DNA from: Pictodentalium vernedei
Lineage: Eukaryota > Mollusca > Scaphopoda > Dentaliida > Dentaliidae
Reading direction: 5' to 3'
Length of the DNA: 64,000 nucleotides
Assembly: GCA_031216915.1 (NCBI GenBank)
Contig: CM062293.1
Coordinates: 155,380,285-155,444,284, forward strand
Shown: positions 22,416-34,484 of the stretch, one piece after another
Position numbering within the stretch: the stretch's first letter is position 1
Layout: each line of letters begins with the position of its first letter
The notes under the pieces: generated by a model
Told to the model about the DNA's origin: nothing
Database searches by the model: none
Seen by the model: only the letters and a program-made list of their open reading frames with translations
Made by a program: the position numbers and the translations under genes

Positions 22416-22990
22416 GAGAAGATATATGACCCAGTCACGAGGCTATCTGAGGATGCAATTTACCTATCCCACCCACTCCACTCGAGGATAATCTTTGTCC
22501 CATCACACTCACCCTGACATCATCAAAATCAGAATACTGTAATAAAATTTACTTCTTTTCTACTGACTGATCATAAAGATAAATAAACTGCATCTTCAGA
22601 GAGAGAGCATCGTAAAGTTCTGTACATACAAAAGGTATACACTACAAAAATGAGCGGTAGTGCGCGTCAGCATTGGGTTATCATACTAAAGCAAATTGAA
22701 ATAGCCGACATTTTGGTGAAAAGCAGTTTTGAAGACGACATATCGCATATGGTTGTAAAAAAAACATCATTGAGTGGTGGCGTAGCTGTGTTAGTTATTG
22801 CAGTGAAGCTGGATGCCATGTTTTACTAAACTAGTGCAATGTCAAGGGTGGCTATGGCTCTGCCCCCCCCCCCCCCCCCCCCCCCCATTGCCAAGCATGC
22901 ATTTCTAGTAATTTATCTTCATTGATATGGAATAAATAAATATCTTATCTCCATTAAACCATAGCACCAAAACAGCAGGCCACCAAATGT
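22416..22990. other. No gene recognised; poly-C tract
   Basis: AT-rich spacer with a run of about 23 C at 22864-22886. No ORF or repeat boundary recognised. Confidence 0.4.
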
Positions 22991-23915
22991 GTCCTTGGGA
23001 CACTAATGTCCCTGCATTATGATAAACTATATTTAGTGGTTAACAAAGTCCAAAAAGGGAGCATAACTCAGATAAAAATTATCACACCATACTCAAAATC
23101 AATCTCCTATGGTATGCTGTCTACAGTAAGCTATATTCCACGCCTGATTGAAATCGGATGCCTATAACTCATGTTACCATCTGGAAACCAACATAAACGT
23201 GTCTTATAAATCAGAAAGGGGCTGTAACTCTGCAATAAAATATCAGACCAAGCCCATTGTCAATCCCAACCTGTATTATGTGGTTATAAACCTATGTATA
23301 AAATTGTGTTTCATTTCGTTCAGACAAACTAAAGTTATTGTCTGGAAACCGACATCAACATGTCTTCTATGTTAGAAAAGGGCCATAACTCTATCAAAAA
23401 ATATCGGACGAAGCCCACTATCAATCCTGTTCTATATTATGTGGTAATAAACCTATGTATAAAATGGTGTTTCATTTCGTTCAGTCAAGCTAAATTTATC
23501 GTCCGGAAACCAATATGAACATGTTTTCTAAGTGGGAAAAGGGCCATAACTCTGACAAAAAATATCGAATCAAGACCACTATTAATCCCAACCTGTATTA
23601 TGTAGTTATAAACCTATGTATAAAGTCGTGTTTCATTTTGTTCAGTCAAACTAAAGCTATTGTCTGGAAACCAATATCAACATGTCTTCTAAGTCGGAAA
23701 AGGGCCATAACTCTGCCAAAAAATATCAGATGAAGCCCACTATCAATCCCAACCTGTATTGTGTGGTTATAAACCTATGAATAAAATATTGTTCAGTCAA
23801 AACTAAAGTTAGCTTCCAGAAACCATATTTGGGATGTACGTACATACATACGTACATATGTACAAGAGTAACACTTAATGCCTCCCGCCAAACTTGGCTG
23901 GGGCATAAAAATGCA
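22990..23915. mobile_element. 161-bp tandem array with terminal hairpin, about 4-5 units
   Basis: The phrase ataaacctatg recurs at intervals of about 161 bp (near 23287, 23448, 23609, 23770). Units share 'gtctggaaacc.acatcaaca', 'gaaaagggccataactct' and 'cc.actatcaatcccaacc'. The right end has acgtacatacatacgtacat repeats, then a hairpin (aatgcctcccgccaa / ttggctggggcat) followed by AAAAA. The left end is less certain, but a tgtccttgggaca hairpin followed by taatgtccctgc lies near 23000. This fits the common hairpin-terminated plan. Confidence 0.65.
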
Positions 23916-24539
23916 GACAGTGATGAAATCACTAAATATTGAAATGAGGATGGTCATGTGATGTGGGTAAGATAGATGACTCTCCCAGGCATCCCGCCCT
24001 AGGGATGTTAGAAGCACAGAGGCGGTTGCCCTTCCTATCTTCGGAACAAAGGGGCAAGAGGGGACAGGTTTTTTTCAATGATTTATTCTCGAAATAAAGA
24101 TAAAGTACACCCCAAATCTGTTCTGAAAGCTTTCAAAATTCAATGGGGAGTTTGGGAGGAGGTACCCATTGGGAGGGGGACATCTCCTCTCAAACTCCCT
24201 CGTCTTGGGCCATAGGCCATGGCAGAGCTGCTAGTGTGAGTAAATGCCTTTTTCCTGGGATCTGACCCCCCCCCCCCCCCCACCCTGAAATGCTTCCAGT
24301 GCCCCTGTCTTGGCCAGGACATGCATATCTCAATAGGCAGGTGATGGGAGAAAAATCTATCCAACAGTATACACACATTCAGATTCTATTATTCAGTTTT
24401 TCCTACCAAACCATAGCTTTGGAGCATTCATTAACAGATGCTTATTCCCAGTCGGTGTCATATATGGAGGCATTTGGAAGCACAGGGGTAATCAAGGCCT
24501 TCTCACCTGAACACCACAACAAATCGGGGGCGAACAAAG

Positions 24540-25645
24540 TGTTATTATTATTAAACTAGGGTGTGAACAAATTTGGTAAAAATCAGATAGCATTTTATCA
24601 AGCTATCAGGCTGACACTACCGACAAGTCTGAAAACCAAACAATAAAACAATCTAAGAGGCATAACTCCTGAAAAAACATATTTGGGCACGGTTGGTTTT
24701 CCAACTCATCCAAGGCATTTTTGAGGGGAACCCACAGACAAAATTTGGTTAAAATTGGATGTTTGTTTAAGAAACTGAGCTGACACTGCCCACCACAAGT
24801 AGGAAATTCAAAGAAGAAAACAATCTAAGGGGCACAACTTCTGAAAACAAGAAAAATATCACTAATGTTACGCATGCCCCCCCCCCCCCCCCCCCCCACA
24901 CACACCTTGACCTTACGGACCTGGCTGTGGTGTGTGACTTGTTGTTCTTTATAACTGAGCGAAGTTAGATGATTGTAGCTTTAATAGTTTTGGAGTTATG
25001 CTTGAGACCCAATTTGTGACCCTGAACACATGAAAGTCAATTGTGACCTTCACCTTGCAGATGCGGCAGAAACTATTTTTGACTGTCCTTAACATTTGTA
25101 AAAAATTTAACAACTGTGCTATGATGATTTGTTTCTGAGTTATGGCTGAGACACGAATATTGACCGATTTTTAGTGTGACCTTGAAATATGACCATGACC
25201 GTGAAGAAAAAATTTGGGCAGGATTGGTTTTCAAACTTATCCAAGACATTCTCGAGTAGAACCCACAGACAAAATTTCGTAAAAATCAGATAATGTTTGT
25301 TTAAGTTATCGTACTGACTCTGTCCAAATTGCAAATTCAAATGAGTAAACAATCTAAGGGGAATAACTGCTGAATAAATTTTTTGGCAGGACTGATTTAT
25401 CAAAGACATTCTTGAGTAAAACCCAAAGACTACATTTGGTAAAAATCGAATAACATTTCTTCAAGTTATCATGCTGACACCGCCCACAAGTCACAAATTC
25501 AAACAAGAAAACAATCTAAGGGCATAACTCTGGAAAAGAAAACTGGGCAGGACTGGTTTTCGAACTTATTAAAAAATCACAGACCAAACGTGGTAAAAAT
25601 TGGATAATGTTTGTTCAAAATATACAGCTGATACCACAACAGATG
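24540..25645. repeat. Diverged tandem array (roughly 180-200 bp units)
   Basis: Recurrent blocks: 'ttcaaa.aagaaaacaatctaag', 'gggcataactc.tgaaaa', 'ggcaggactggttttc.aactta', 'aaatttggtaaaaatc.gata' and 'gctgacac.gcccacaagt'. At least five diverged units are visible, interrupted near 24878-24900 by a poly-C/CA tract. It has the same grammatical order (imperfect 'aaaatcggat' block, then 'gcataact') as other arrays here. No clear terminal motifs. Confidence 0.55.
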
Positions 25646-26239
25646 GACAGACGAATGCTAAACGACCTTCATCAAAACATAGGTCAAACTGTAGATAAAA
25701 TGTGCGATGGGAAGATGTTTTCAAAACATAACAAGTTCTGCATACATTTCTCTGGTTTTATCTGCTTACAGATATTCAAACAAAAACCCATGACTAATAA
25801 ATAAACAAGAGGCCCCAGGGGGGCTGAGGGCACTCACCTGACATGGTAGCCTAAATATCAACGCAAAGAATTGATTTCAACAAGTTGCATCTGCTCCTCC
25901 TAAGAAAAGCTTATACCAAATGTCCAAAGATACTGACCAGTGGATCTAACAAGAGGCCCCAGGGGGCCTGAGGGCGCTCACCTGACATGGTAGTCTAAAT
26001 ATCAAACCTGGGACTTGACTTGAATAAGCTGCATACGCCCCTCCTAAGAAAAGCATATACCAACTAGATGAAGCGATTGTGCCCACACAATACACAGGAT
26101 TTTCCTTCTATTTTCAGTTCCTGCACTTTTACGTCCCAAAATTGAGATAAACGCATAAAATACAGATTTTTTCCCAAACAAAATACTTTCAGCCTAAATT
26201 TTTTTCTTCTTCTTAAAACGCATAAAAAACGATAAAACA

Positions 26240-26765
26240 AATTTCCGGATTTTGGTTCAAAATTTTCTAAGTCCCACCCGGACCCCAAATTTTCGGTGTA
26301 AAAAAAAATCATTTTTTCTTGTCTTAAAATTGACAGAAACGCATAAAAAAAAAAAAAAAATTCCGGATTTTGGTCCAAAAATTTTCGAAGTCCCACCCGG
26401 ACCCCAAATATTCAGGGTAAAAAAAAATTTTTTTTTGTCTTAAAACTGACCGCAATGCATAACAAACAAAAACAAAAATTTCCGGATTTTGGTCCAAAAT
26501 TTTCGAAGTCCCACCCAGACCCCAAATTTTCGGTGTAAAAGAAAAAAAAAATTTCTTTGTCTTAAAATTGACAGAAATGCATAAAAAACAAAAAAAAAAA
26601 ACATTTCCGGATTTTGGTCCAAAATTTTCTAAGTCCCACCCGGACCCCAAATTTTCAGGGGAAAAAAAAAAAAAAATTTTGTCTTAAAATTGACAGAAAT
26701 CCATAAAAAACAAAAAAAAAAAAATTTTACGGATTTTGGTCCAAAATTTTCTAATTCACATCCGG
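26240..26765. repeat. ~120-bp tandem array, 5 units
   Basis: ttccggattttggtccaaaa recurs at about 26242, 26361, 26480, 26604 and 26727, each followed by cccacccggaccccaaattttc and an A-rich run. The Phe-rich minus-strand ORFs here come from the A-rich runs. Confidence 0.85.
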
Positions 26766-27799
26766 ACCCCCAAATTTCTAAGTCCAGAACGGAGCCTCAA
26801 ATTTTCAGCCTAAATAAAAACCCAGGGACTTGGCTCGAACAAACTTGAATCTCACCCCCCTAAGGGTGCTGCATACCAAATATCAAAACATTCTTATTGC
26901 TAGATCTGAAGAAGAAGATTTTTAAAGAATATTCCTCATACTGCACTAATTTAAACATTTGGGCTCCCATAGAGAGCCCAAATATCGACCCATGGTATTT
27001 ATTTCAATAAACATGTGAAACAATCTTCCAAAGATGTTGTATGTGAAATTTGAAAGCTTTTGGAGCAGTGGTTTGGGAGAAAAGTAGTCTTACATGTTTT
27101 TCCCATTACCCACAGTGTTAAAAAATGCTGACTCAGCACTTTTTCAAAGCCCCGAAAAAGTATCCTATGATAAACCGATGGCAATTTTTTTTTACCATTC
27201 CTTTCTGCTGGTCCTAAGGAAGCTTCACACCAAATAAAAATTCTCAGTGCCATGTAGTTTTTGAAGATGTGGGCGTTTTAAATTTTTTTCTATTTTTAGC
27301 TCCTGCAGTTCCCATGGGGTAACGGGAAAAAAATTTGGGGCATAAATTAAGTACTTCTGACCCAATAAGTCCCCACATAAAATTTTGGTTCAAATCGGCC
27401 TCTCAGTTCAGAAAACAGAAATTTTGAGCGGGGCCAAAATTCTTGCCCCTCCCATAACATCGGCAAATATTGCCTCTCGAACCTCTCTTGAGCAAACTTG
27501 AGTCTACACCTCAAAAGGAAACAGCATACCAAATATCAAGTCTCTGCTACTGCTGGGTCATGAGAAGAAGATTTTTCAAGATTTACGGGCACTTTGGGGG
27601 TATGGCCCCACCCAGGAGGAGGGGCAACTTCATGTGAACAAATCTGAATTGACATTAGGTAATAAACATTTAGCCAACATTTGAAAAATATTGGGCCAGT
27701 GGTTTCTTCGGAGAAGTCGGTTTTTGTAAAGTTTATGCCAGACGGACGACGGATGGAAAGCAATCAGTAAAGCTCCCTTGAGCTTCGCTCAGGTGAGCT

Positions 27800-29330
27800 A
27801 ACAAGGGATTCGATTTGAACAAACTTGAATTTGACCCCCCTAGAGATGTTGTATACCAAAACTGAAATGATTCTGACTGGTGAATCTGAAGGAGAAGATT
27901 TTTAAAGAATAGTTCTCACATTGCACTAAGTTAAAATTTGGGCTCCTGCAGGGAGCCCAAATATTAACCCACGGACTCAAGTTGAACAAAACTTGAATCT
28001 GACCCCCCATAGATGTTGTATACCAAACATGAAAGGATTCTGACTGGTGAATGTGAAAAGGAAGATTTTTAAAGAAAATTCCACATATTGCACTAAGTTA
28101 TAATTTGGGCTCCCATAGGGAGCCCAAATATTAACCCAGGGACTCGATTTGAACAATCTGGAATCTGGTTCCCCTAGATAAGTTGCATACCAAATATGGC
28201 GGATCTGAAGAAGAAGAGTTTTAAAGCATATTCCGCATATTCTACGAAGTTAAAAATTGGGCTCCCATAGGGAGCCCAAAATATTGACCCAGGGACTTGA
28301 TTTGAACAAACGTGAATCTGACCCTCCTAAAAAAATGTTGTATACCAAAATATGAAAAGATTCTGACTGGTGGATCTGAAGAAGAAGATTTTTAAAGAAA
28401 AATTCCACATACTTCACTAAGTTAAAATTCGGGCTCCCATAGGGAGTCTAAATATTAAACAAGGGACTCGATTTGAACAAACTTGAATCTGCCCCCCTTA
28501 GAGATGTTGTATACCAAAACTGAAATGATTCTGACTGGTGAATCTGAAGGAGAAGATTTTTTAAAGAATAGTCCTCATATTGCACTAAGTTAAAAATTTG
28601 GGCTCCCATAGGGAGCCCAAATATGAACCCACGCACTGAATTTAAACAAACTTGAATCTGACTCCCCTATAGATGTTGTATTCTGACTGGTGGATCTGAA
28701 GTAGAAATTTGTTTAAAGAATAGACCTCATATTGCACTGAGTTGAAAATTCGGGCTCCCACAGGGAGCTCAAATATGAACCCAGGGACTCGATTTGAACA
28801 AACCTGAATCTGACCTCCCTAGAGATGTTGTAAACCAAATATGAAAAATGTTTCTGATTGGCGGATCTGAAGAAGAAGAGTTTTAAAGCATATTCCACAT
28901 ATTCTACTAAGTTGAAAATTTGGGCTCTCATAGGGAGCCCAAAGATTGACCCAGGGACTCAATTTGAACAAAAACAAAAAAAAAAACAAAAAAAAACCCC
29001 AAACATTCCACATATTGCACTAAGTTAAAATTCGGACTCCCATAGAGAGCCTAAATATTAAGCAAGGGACTCGATTTGAACAAACTTGAATTTGACCCCC
29101 TTAGAGATGTTGTATACCAAAACTGAAATGATTCTGACTGGTGAATCTGAAGGAGAAGATTTTTAAAGAATAGTCCTCATACTGCACTAAGTTAAAATTC
29201 GGGCTCCCATGGGGGAGCCCAAATATGAACCCACGGACTCTATTTGAACAAAACTTGAATCTGACCCCCCTATACATGTTGTATACCAAATATGAAAGGA
29301 CTCTGACTGGTGAATCTGAAAAAAAGAAGC
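27800..29330. repeat. ~165-bp tandem array with an internal GGGCTCCC hairpin
   Basis: Units carry 'ggactcgatttgaacaaac', 'ttgaatctgacccccctaga', 'gatgttgtataccaaa', 'gattctgactggtg', 'aatctgaaggagaagatttt' and 'ttgggctcccatagggagcc'. The hairpin phrase recurs near 27940, 28106, 28259, 28432, 28600, 28754, 28922 and 29200. Related units continue at 30.05-31.05 kb and on the plus strand at 50.34-50.94 kb. Confidence 0.85.
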
Positions 29331-31785
29331 TTCTTTAATGTTTTTCCCATCGCCTACAATGTTAAAAAGTGCTGACTCAGCACTTTTTCAAAGTCCCAAA
29401 ACTGTACCCTATGATAAAAACGATGGCAATTTTTTTTGACCAATCCTTTCTGTTGGTCCTAAGGAAGCTTCACACCAAATAAAAATTCTCAGTGCCGTGC
29501 AGTTTTTGGAGATATGGACGTTTTAATTTTTTTCTATTTTTAGCTCCTGCGGTTCCTAAGGGGCTGCGGGGAAAAAAACTTTTGGCATAAATTGGGTACT
29601 TATGACCCAATAAGCCCTCACATAAAATTTGGTTCAAATCAGCCTCTCGGTTCAGAGAACTTAAATTTGGGGTGGGGCCAAAATTCTTACCCCTCCCATA
29701 AAGTCACCAAATATTGCCCCTCAAACTTTTCTTGAACAAACTTGAGTCTACACCTCAAAAGGAAGCTGCATACCAAATATCAAGTCTCTGCTACTGCTGG
29801 TTCATGAGAAGAAGATTTTCAAAGATTTTGGTGCCCCTTGGGGGCGTGGCCCCACCCAGGAGGAGGGGCAACTTCATTTGAACAAATCTGAATTGACATT
29901 AGGTAATAAACATTTACCCAACATTTGAAAAAATATTGGGCCAGTGGTTTCTTCGGAGAAGTTGGTTTTGTAAAGTTTACGCCGGACGGCGGCGGACGGA
30001 AAGCGATAAGTAAAGCTCCCCTTGAGCTTCGCTCAGGTGAGCTAAAAAAAAAGATTTTTAAAGAATATTCCTCATATTGAACTAAGTTATAAATCAGGCT
30101 CCTTCAGGGAGCCCATATATGAACCCAGGGACTTGGCTTCAACGAACTTGAATCTCACCCCCCTAAGGATGCTGCACACCAAATATCAAAACATTCCGAC
30201 TGCTGGAGCTGAAGAAGAAGATTTTTAAAGAAAATTCCTCATTTTGAACTAAGTTACAATTCGAGCTCCCACAGTGAATCCAAATATGGACCTAGGGACA
30301 TGGCTTGAACAAACTTGAATCTCACCCCCTAAGGACACTGCATACCAAATATGAAAACATTCCGACTGCTTGATCTGAAGAAGATTTTTAAAGAAAATTC
30401 CTCATTTTGAACTAAGTTATAATTCGGGCTACCGCAGTGAGCCCAAATATGAACCCAGGGACTTGGCTTGAACAAACTTGAATCTCACCGCTCCTAAGCA
30501 TGGTGCATACCCGATATCAAAAGATTCTGCCTGCTGGATCTTGAGAAGAAGATTTTCAAAGAAATTTGTCTGAAATGCACTAAGTTCAAATTTGGGCTCC
30601 TATACTGAACCCAAATATAAACCCAGGGGTCCGATTTGAACAAACTTGAATCAGATCCATCCCACAATGTTGCATACCAAATTTCAAAAGATTTTGCCTG
30701 CTGGATCTGGAGAAGAAGATTTTTTAAGAAATTTGCCTGAAATGCACGATTTTTAGTTCGAATTCGGGCTTCTATAGAGAGCCCAAATATGAATCCAGGG
30801 GGCCAATTTGAACAAACTTGAATCAGATGCAACCCACAATGTTGATTACCAAATATCAAAAGATTCTGCCTGCTGGATCTGGAGAAGAAGATTTTTGAAG
30901 AAATTTGCCTGAAATGCACTAAGTTCGAATTCAGGCTTCTATAGTGAGCCCAAATATGAATCTAGGGAGTCGATTTGAACAAACTTGAATCAGATCCACC
31001 CCACAATGTAGCATACCAAATATCAAAAGATTCTGCCTGCTGGATCGGGAGAAGAAGATTTTTTAATGTTTTTCCCATTGCCAACAGTGTTAAAAAGTGC
31101 TGATTCAGCACTTTTTCAAAGTCCTGAATAAAGTACCTTGTGATCAAACCGATAGGGATTTTCTTTAACCATTCTATTCTACTGGATAAAAGTAAGCTTT
31201 ATGCAAAATAAGAATTCTCTGTGCCGTGTAGTTTTGGAGATATGGCAGTTTTAAGGTTTTTCCTATTTTTAGCTCCCGAGGTTCCCACGGGGCAATGAGA
31301 AAAAAATATTTTGCATCAATCAACTACTTATGACCCATTATCATCTCATATCAAATTTGGTTTCAAATCGACCTGACTGTTCTGAAAGTAGAAATTTTAG
31401 GCGTGGCCAAAATTTTTGCCCCTCCCATAACGAAGGCAAATAATGCCTGACAAACTTCTCTTGAACAAACTTGATTCTAAACCTCAAATGGACTCTATAT
31501 ACCACATATCAAGTCTCTGCTACTGGTGGTTCATTAGAAGATTTTCAAAAAATTTGGCCATTTTTTCCACACCCCTCTGCTCAATATGAGCCGAAACCTA
31601 ATTTGTATAAAATCAAAATGCCCCTATATAACCACTACTTACATGAAATTTAATTAAAATGTGGCCAGTGGTTTAGGAGAAAGAGGCTCAAACACCACCT
31701 TCATGCCGGACGATGGACAGACGGACAGAGTGATAAGAAAAGCTCACCCTGACTTTCAGTCAGGTGAGCTAAAAAACCCACTTTT

Positions 31786-32275
31786 TTCCAATTTTTTTTA
31801 TTTCATTACTCTCAATAAAAAAAAAGAACACATATTTTTCATGTTAATTTTATTTAAAAATCAAATGAAGACAAGTAACAATTAAAATTTCATTTCAATT
31901 TTGAAGCTTATGTTTTTAACCCTTTAAGACTTTAATTATCCTGACATTCAAACGTCACTGGGGATTCAGTTTCTTCAATGTTTTTCAAAATGTGACGCAA
32001 AACTTTGGAAATTACAAATAAGATATTTTTCACATTAGTGATTTTCTAGTTGAGGGCTAGATTATTTTTGGTGGTCTGAATTTGTTATTCAAAACTTGTT
32101 TTATTACAAATTATTGTTTGTAATAAAACAAATTTAAATAAACAAAATATTATTTGTGTTTGACGGAATATGAAATATAAGGAAGGAAAGTGCTGGGCTT
32201 TTGCTCTGGTATCCTCATTTTTTGAAAGCCATGATAGTGGCTTCTAGAACTCAACCAGTTAAGAAGCCTTGACAG
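31786..32275. other. No gene recognised
   Basis: AT-rich spacer following the compound array. A short inverted pair (acaaattattgtttgtaata) lies near 32106-32130. No ORF beyond chance. Confidence 0.4.
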
Positions 32276-32289
32276 CAGGATTATATTAG

Positions 32290-32348
32290 TTATTTATTTA
32301 TTGTTGTTTAAGGTTACATATTTATGCACAATGGCTAATCATGACTGT
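32290..32348 (-). mobile_element. Severely truncated SINE tail with target-site duplication
   Basis: Only the tail and about 45 bp of 3' body remain: ttatttatttattgttgttt, aaggttacatatttatgcac, aatggctaatcatgactg. It is flanked by ggattatattagt at about 32278-32290 and again at about 32343-32355. The duplication shows that this short piece inserted by itself, a 5'-truncated retroposition. Confidence 0.7.
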
Positions 32349-32355
32349 GGATTAT

Positions 32356-33280
32356 ATTAGTATTTTAAGCTCCGATAACATTTGGCTCAATGGTTGTCAC
32401 TGGGCACTATTCGGGAGAAAATAGGAATTGGGGTTGAAAATTGAAAAAATCAAAAAAATAATCACAAAACAAATGACCACAAAGTATCAACACGCTGTTC
32501 GATTTCGTACGTCATAAGACATACAAAAGTATCAAAGGGTGAAAACGTGATAAACCAACTGATAAAAGTTATTCAACCTTATCTACCAGTTATGCATAAA
32601 TTCTGCGAGAAGAAAAATTTAGCAATACATGTACAGACAATATAACAGACAAGTTGAAAAAGAGATAACCATACAAAGTATAAATGATAACCAAAGTCAT
32701 TTATTATTCCAATCAAGTTCACTGTGTAATGATTGCATGATAACTTAAATGTTTGAACATTACAGACAGTTGACTATGGTGAGCAGGTGGTGGGTGATAT
32801 TTTGTTATCAAGTATGAAGAGACTGTTTATCGGTCCTCATGAATTCTGCAGCACTATCCTAGCACAGGCATAAAATCATAACATTATAATAATTAATTCC
32901 TTCCTTATGACTCCATGCCGATACTTGAAGAAGAAATTTAATGAATAGCTGAAAAATTTTCATTTCTTGCCTCCCATAGCTTATGATGATGCCTCATTGG
33001 AATGAGCTCTACGAGACAAAACTTGCAGAAGTAATAAACTCTTAATGGCAGTTTTTGTCAATGGGACTGAACAAATATGGTGGTTACATTAACCATACGG
33101 TGAAATGGAACTGAAGCACAGTGGAACCTTGTTAATTGAATAGTCACTTTGCCTGTGAAAATTAGTTAATTAACAGGGAATTGGTCACTTTCCTATATTC
33201 TGGAGATAAGATAAGAAGATATTCTATTATATCTTGTTTGACAAAGCTCATGGAGCTCTGTCGAACAAGATAGAATAGAT
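32356..33280. other. Mostly unrecognised; decayed MITE remnant and a short palindrome
   Basis: A decayed family-1 MITE centre (cctcccatagcttatgat, cattggaatgagctctacga) lies near 32965-33020. A palindrome (tatcttgtttgacaaagctc / gagctctgtcgaacaagata) spans about 33230-33270; a relative occurs at 59905-59945. No gene. Confidence 0.45.
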
Positions 33281-33284
33281 TATT

Positions 33285-33455
33285 ATTTATTGGTGTTTAA
33301 GGGCACATATTTCTGCACAATGGCTAATCATGACTGCAACAGTGATATAATATTACCCATTTTAGAGGACTTCCACCCCACCCATTGGTTACTGGGTCCT
33401 ATTTTACCAGTAAAACAGAGCTTGGACTGCCTCACTTCCAGGACTTTCTACAGGG
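33285..33455 (-). mobile_element. SINE, family B, partial
   Basis: Tail-proximal blocks ttatttattggtgtttaagg, ggctaatcatgac, cccattttagaggacttcc, ggtcctattttaccagtaaa and cctcacttccagg in the usual order. The middle hairpin block is deleted. Confidence 0.6.
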
Positions 33456-33799
33456 CTATAACAGATTAAATGCCTGAGCTGTATGTTATAACAGGCTAAC
33501 AACAAAGAAATTTCTCCAACCTCCTGAAATCTACTCGACAGTTTTTTCCCTGCATTGTCAGCAACGCCATTAAACCCATACCTTACATCTATAGAAGCTG
33601 GCAATTGCAAAATAATTTATTTAAGACCTAAAAATGTTCATTTTTTGTCTCAAAAACATAGCTTAATATGATTCATCATTGGAATGAGCTCAACAAACAT
33701 AGCTTATGCCTCAAAAACATAGCTTATGACCCATCACTGGAATAAGTGCAATGAGCTGGTTCCAATGAGAGGTTGAAAAGTTTTGTTTTTTAGGATTTA

Positions 33800-34150
33800 T
33801 TTGTTGGTTTGGTTTACGGAGATTGAACAATATTTTCAACAGCCAGGGTCATATCATGTTGGGAAGTTTTATGGTTGGAGGAAGACCTTAGTATCCAGAG
33901 AACCACTGAGTGGTGGCAAACAAATGACAGACTCACCAACTTGCAAACTTGGCACATGCAGAGTTACCAGCAGTTGAAGACAAGTGCATCATGGACATGT
34001 AGTATGCCTAAGTATGCCACCGTGCCCCCACATGGGCAATCAGAATCAAATGCTTCGCCCAAGGACATAGTGTGGATGACCCAAGTCAGGATCAAGCCAT
34101 CGACATTGCAGCTTAAGGTCCACTGCTCTAACCAATGTGCCGCCATGCAC
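33800..34150 (-). mobile_element. SINE, family A, degenerate
   Basis: Plus-strand blocks match the reversed family A body: ggttggaggaagacc, gagaaccactgag, gttgaagacaagtgcatcat, agtatgcc, caccgtgcccccacatggg, tgcttcgcccaaggacata and a head-like ggtccactgctctaaccaat. The tRNA-like boxes are eroded. The ORF on this strand is a read-through. Confidence 0.6.
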
Positions 34151-34190
34151 CAATGTTTTTGAAATAAAAATTTAAAAAATAACAGTTTGA

Positions 34191-34422
34191 ACTAGAGGTG
34201 CTGTGAGCAAGCTCACAAAGAGATACCCCCCGCGCCTGTCAGAATGGAATTATATTGCTTCATGCACATCTCCAAATGGAGTTCTTGAATTGTGTAAAGT
34301 TTCATGAAAATTCTTCAAACGGTTTAGGAGGAGTTGCACTTATAAGGATGGACAGAAGGATGGATGGACGGACAGGGTGATTCCTATATACCCCCCAAAC
34401 TTTGTTTGCGGGGGGTATAATA
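34191..34422. mobile_element. Minimal (232-bp) hairpin-terminated element, family TACCCCCC
   Basis: The left end is ACTAGAGG (34191), then hairpin gtgagcaagctcac (34203-34216), then gatacccccc. The interior has a single body (catgaaaattcttcaaacgg, tttaggaggagttgcact). The right end is a ggacggacaggg run, then hairpin tataccccccaaac / gtttgcggggggtata, then ATAATAA. It is the shortest complete example of the plan seen in the large arrays and shows that the tandem units are not essential to it. Confidence 0.78.
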
Positions 34423-34484
34423 ATAACAATAATTTAAATGTATAGTCCTGGCTGGTTATGAACATTACGTTAGGTAAAGGGGTA

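Larger units (their letters stand above)
25805..31780. mobile_element. Compound hairpin-terminated array element, family CTCACCTG/CAGGTGAG
   Basis: Two adjacent left ends: ACAAGAGG + ggccccaggg..gcct-type hairpin + actcacctg at 25805, and the same with gctcacctg at 25949. Three right ends follow, each with a GGAC-type run, a hairpin and caggtgagctaa: near 27797, 30043 and 31772. Between them lie a 120-bp array (26.24-26.76 kb) and a ~165-bp array with hairpin gggctcccatagggagccc. The segment before each right end is the same ~500-bp block (ctatttttagctcctg, agaagaagattttcaaagat). The distance 27797 to 30043 is about 2.25 kb, so the element has grown by tandem duplication of its distal half. 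No ORF longer than chance. Confidence 0.7.
33622..34484. mobile_element. Family-1 MITE split by a SINE and a mini array element (nest)
   Basis: The left portion (tttttgtctcaaaaacatag, caatgagctggttccaatgag; 33640-33775) and the right terminus (ggctggttatgaacattacg, ttaggtaaagggg; 34445-34484) belong to one decayed MITE. Between them lie a degenerate SINE family A body (about 33800-34150) and the 232-bp element at 34191-34422. An internal duplication of the 'catagcttatg' block is also visible. Confidence 0.55.

Noticed and set aside
26064-26650. Phe-rich minus-strand ORFs suggestive of membrane proteins
   Set aside because: Produced by A-runs in a 120-bp tandem array; the frames repeat with the unit.
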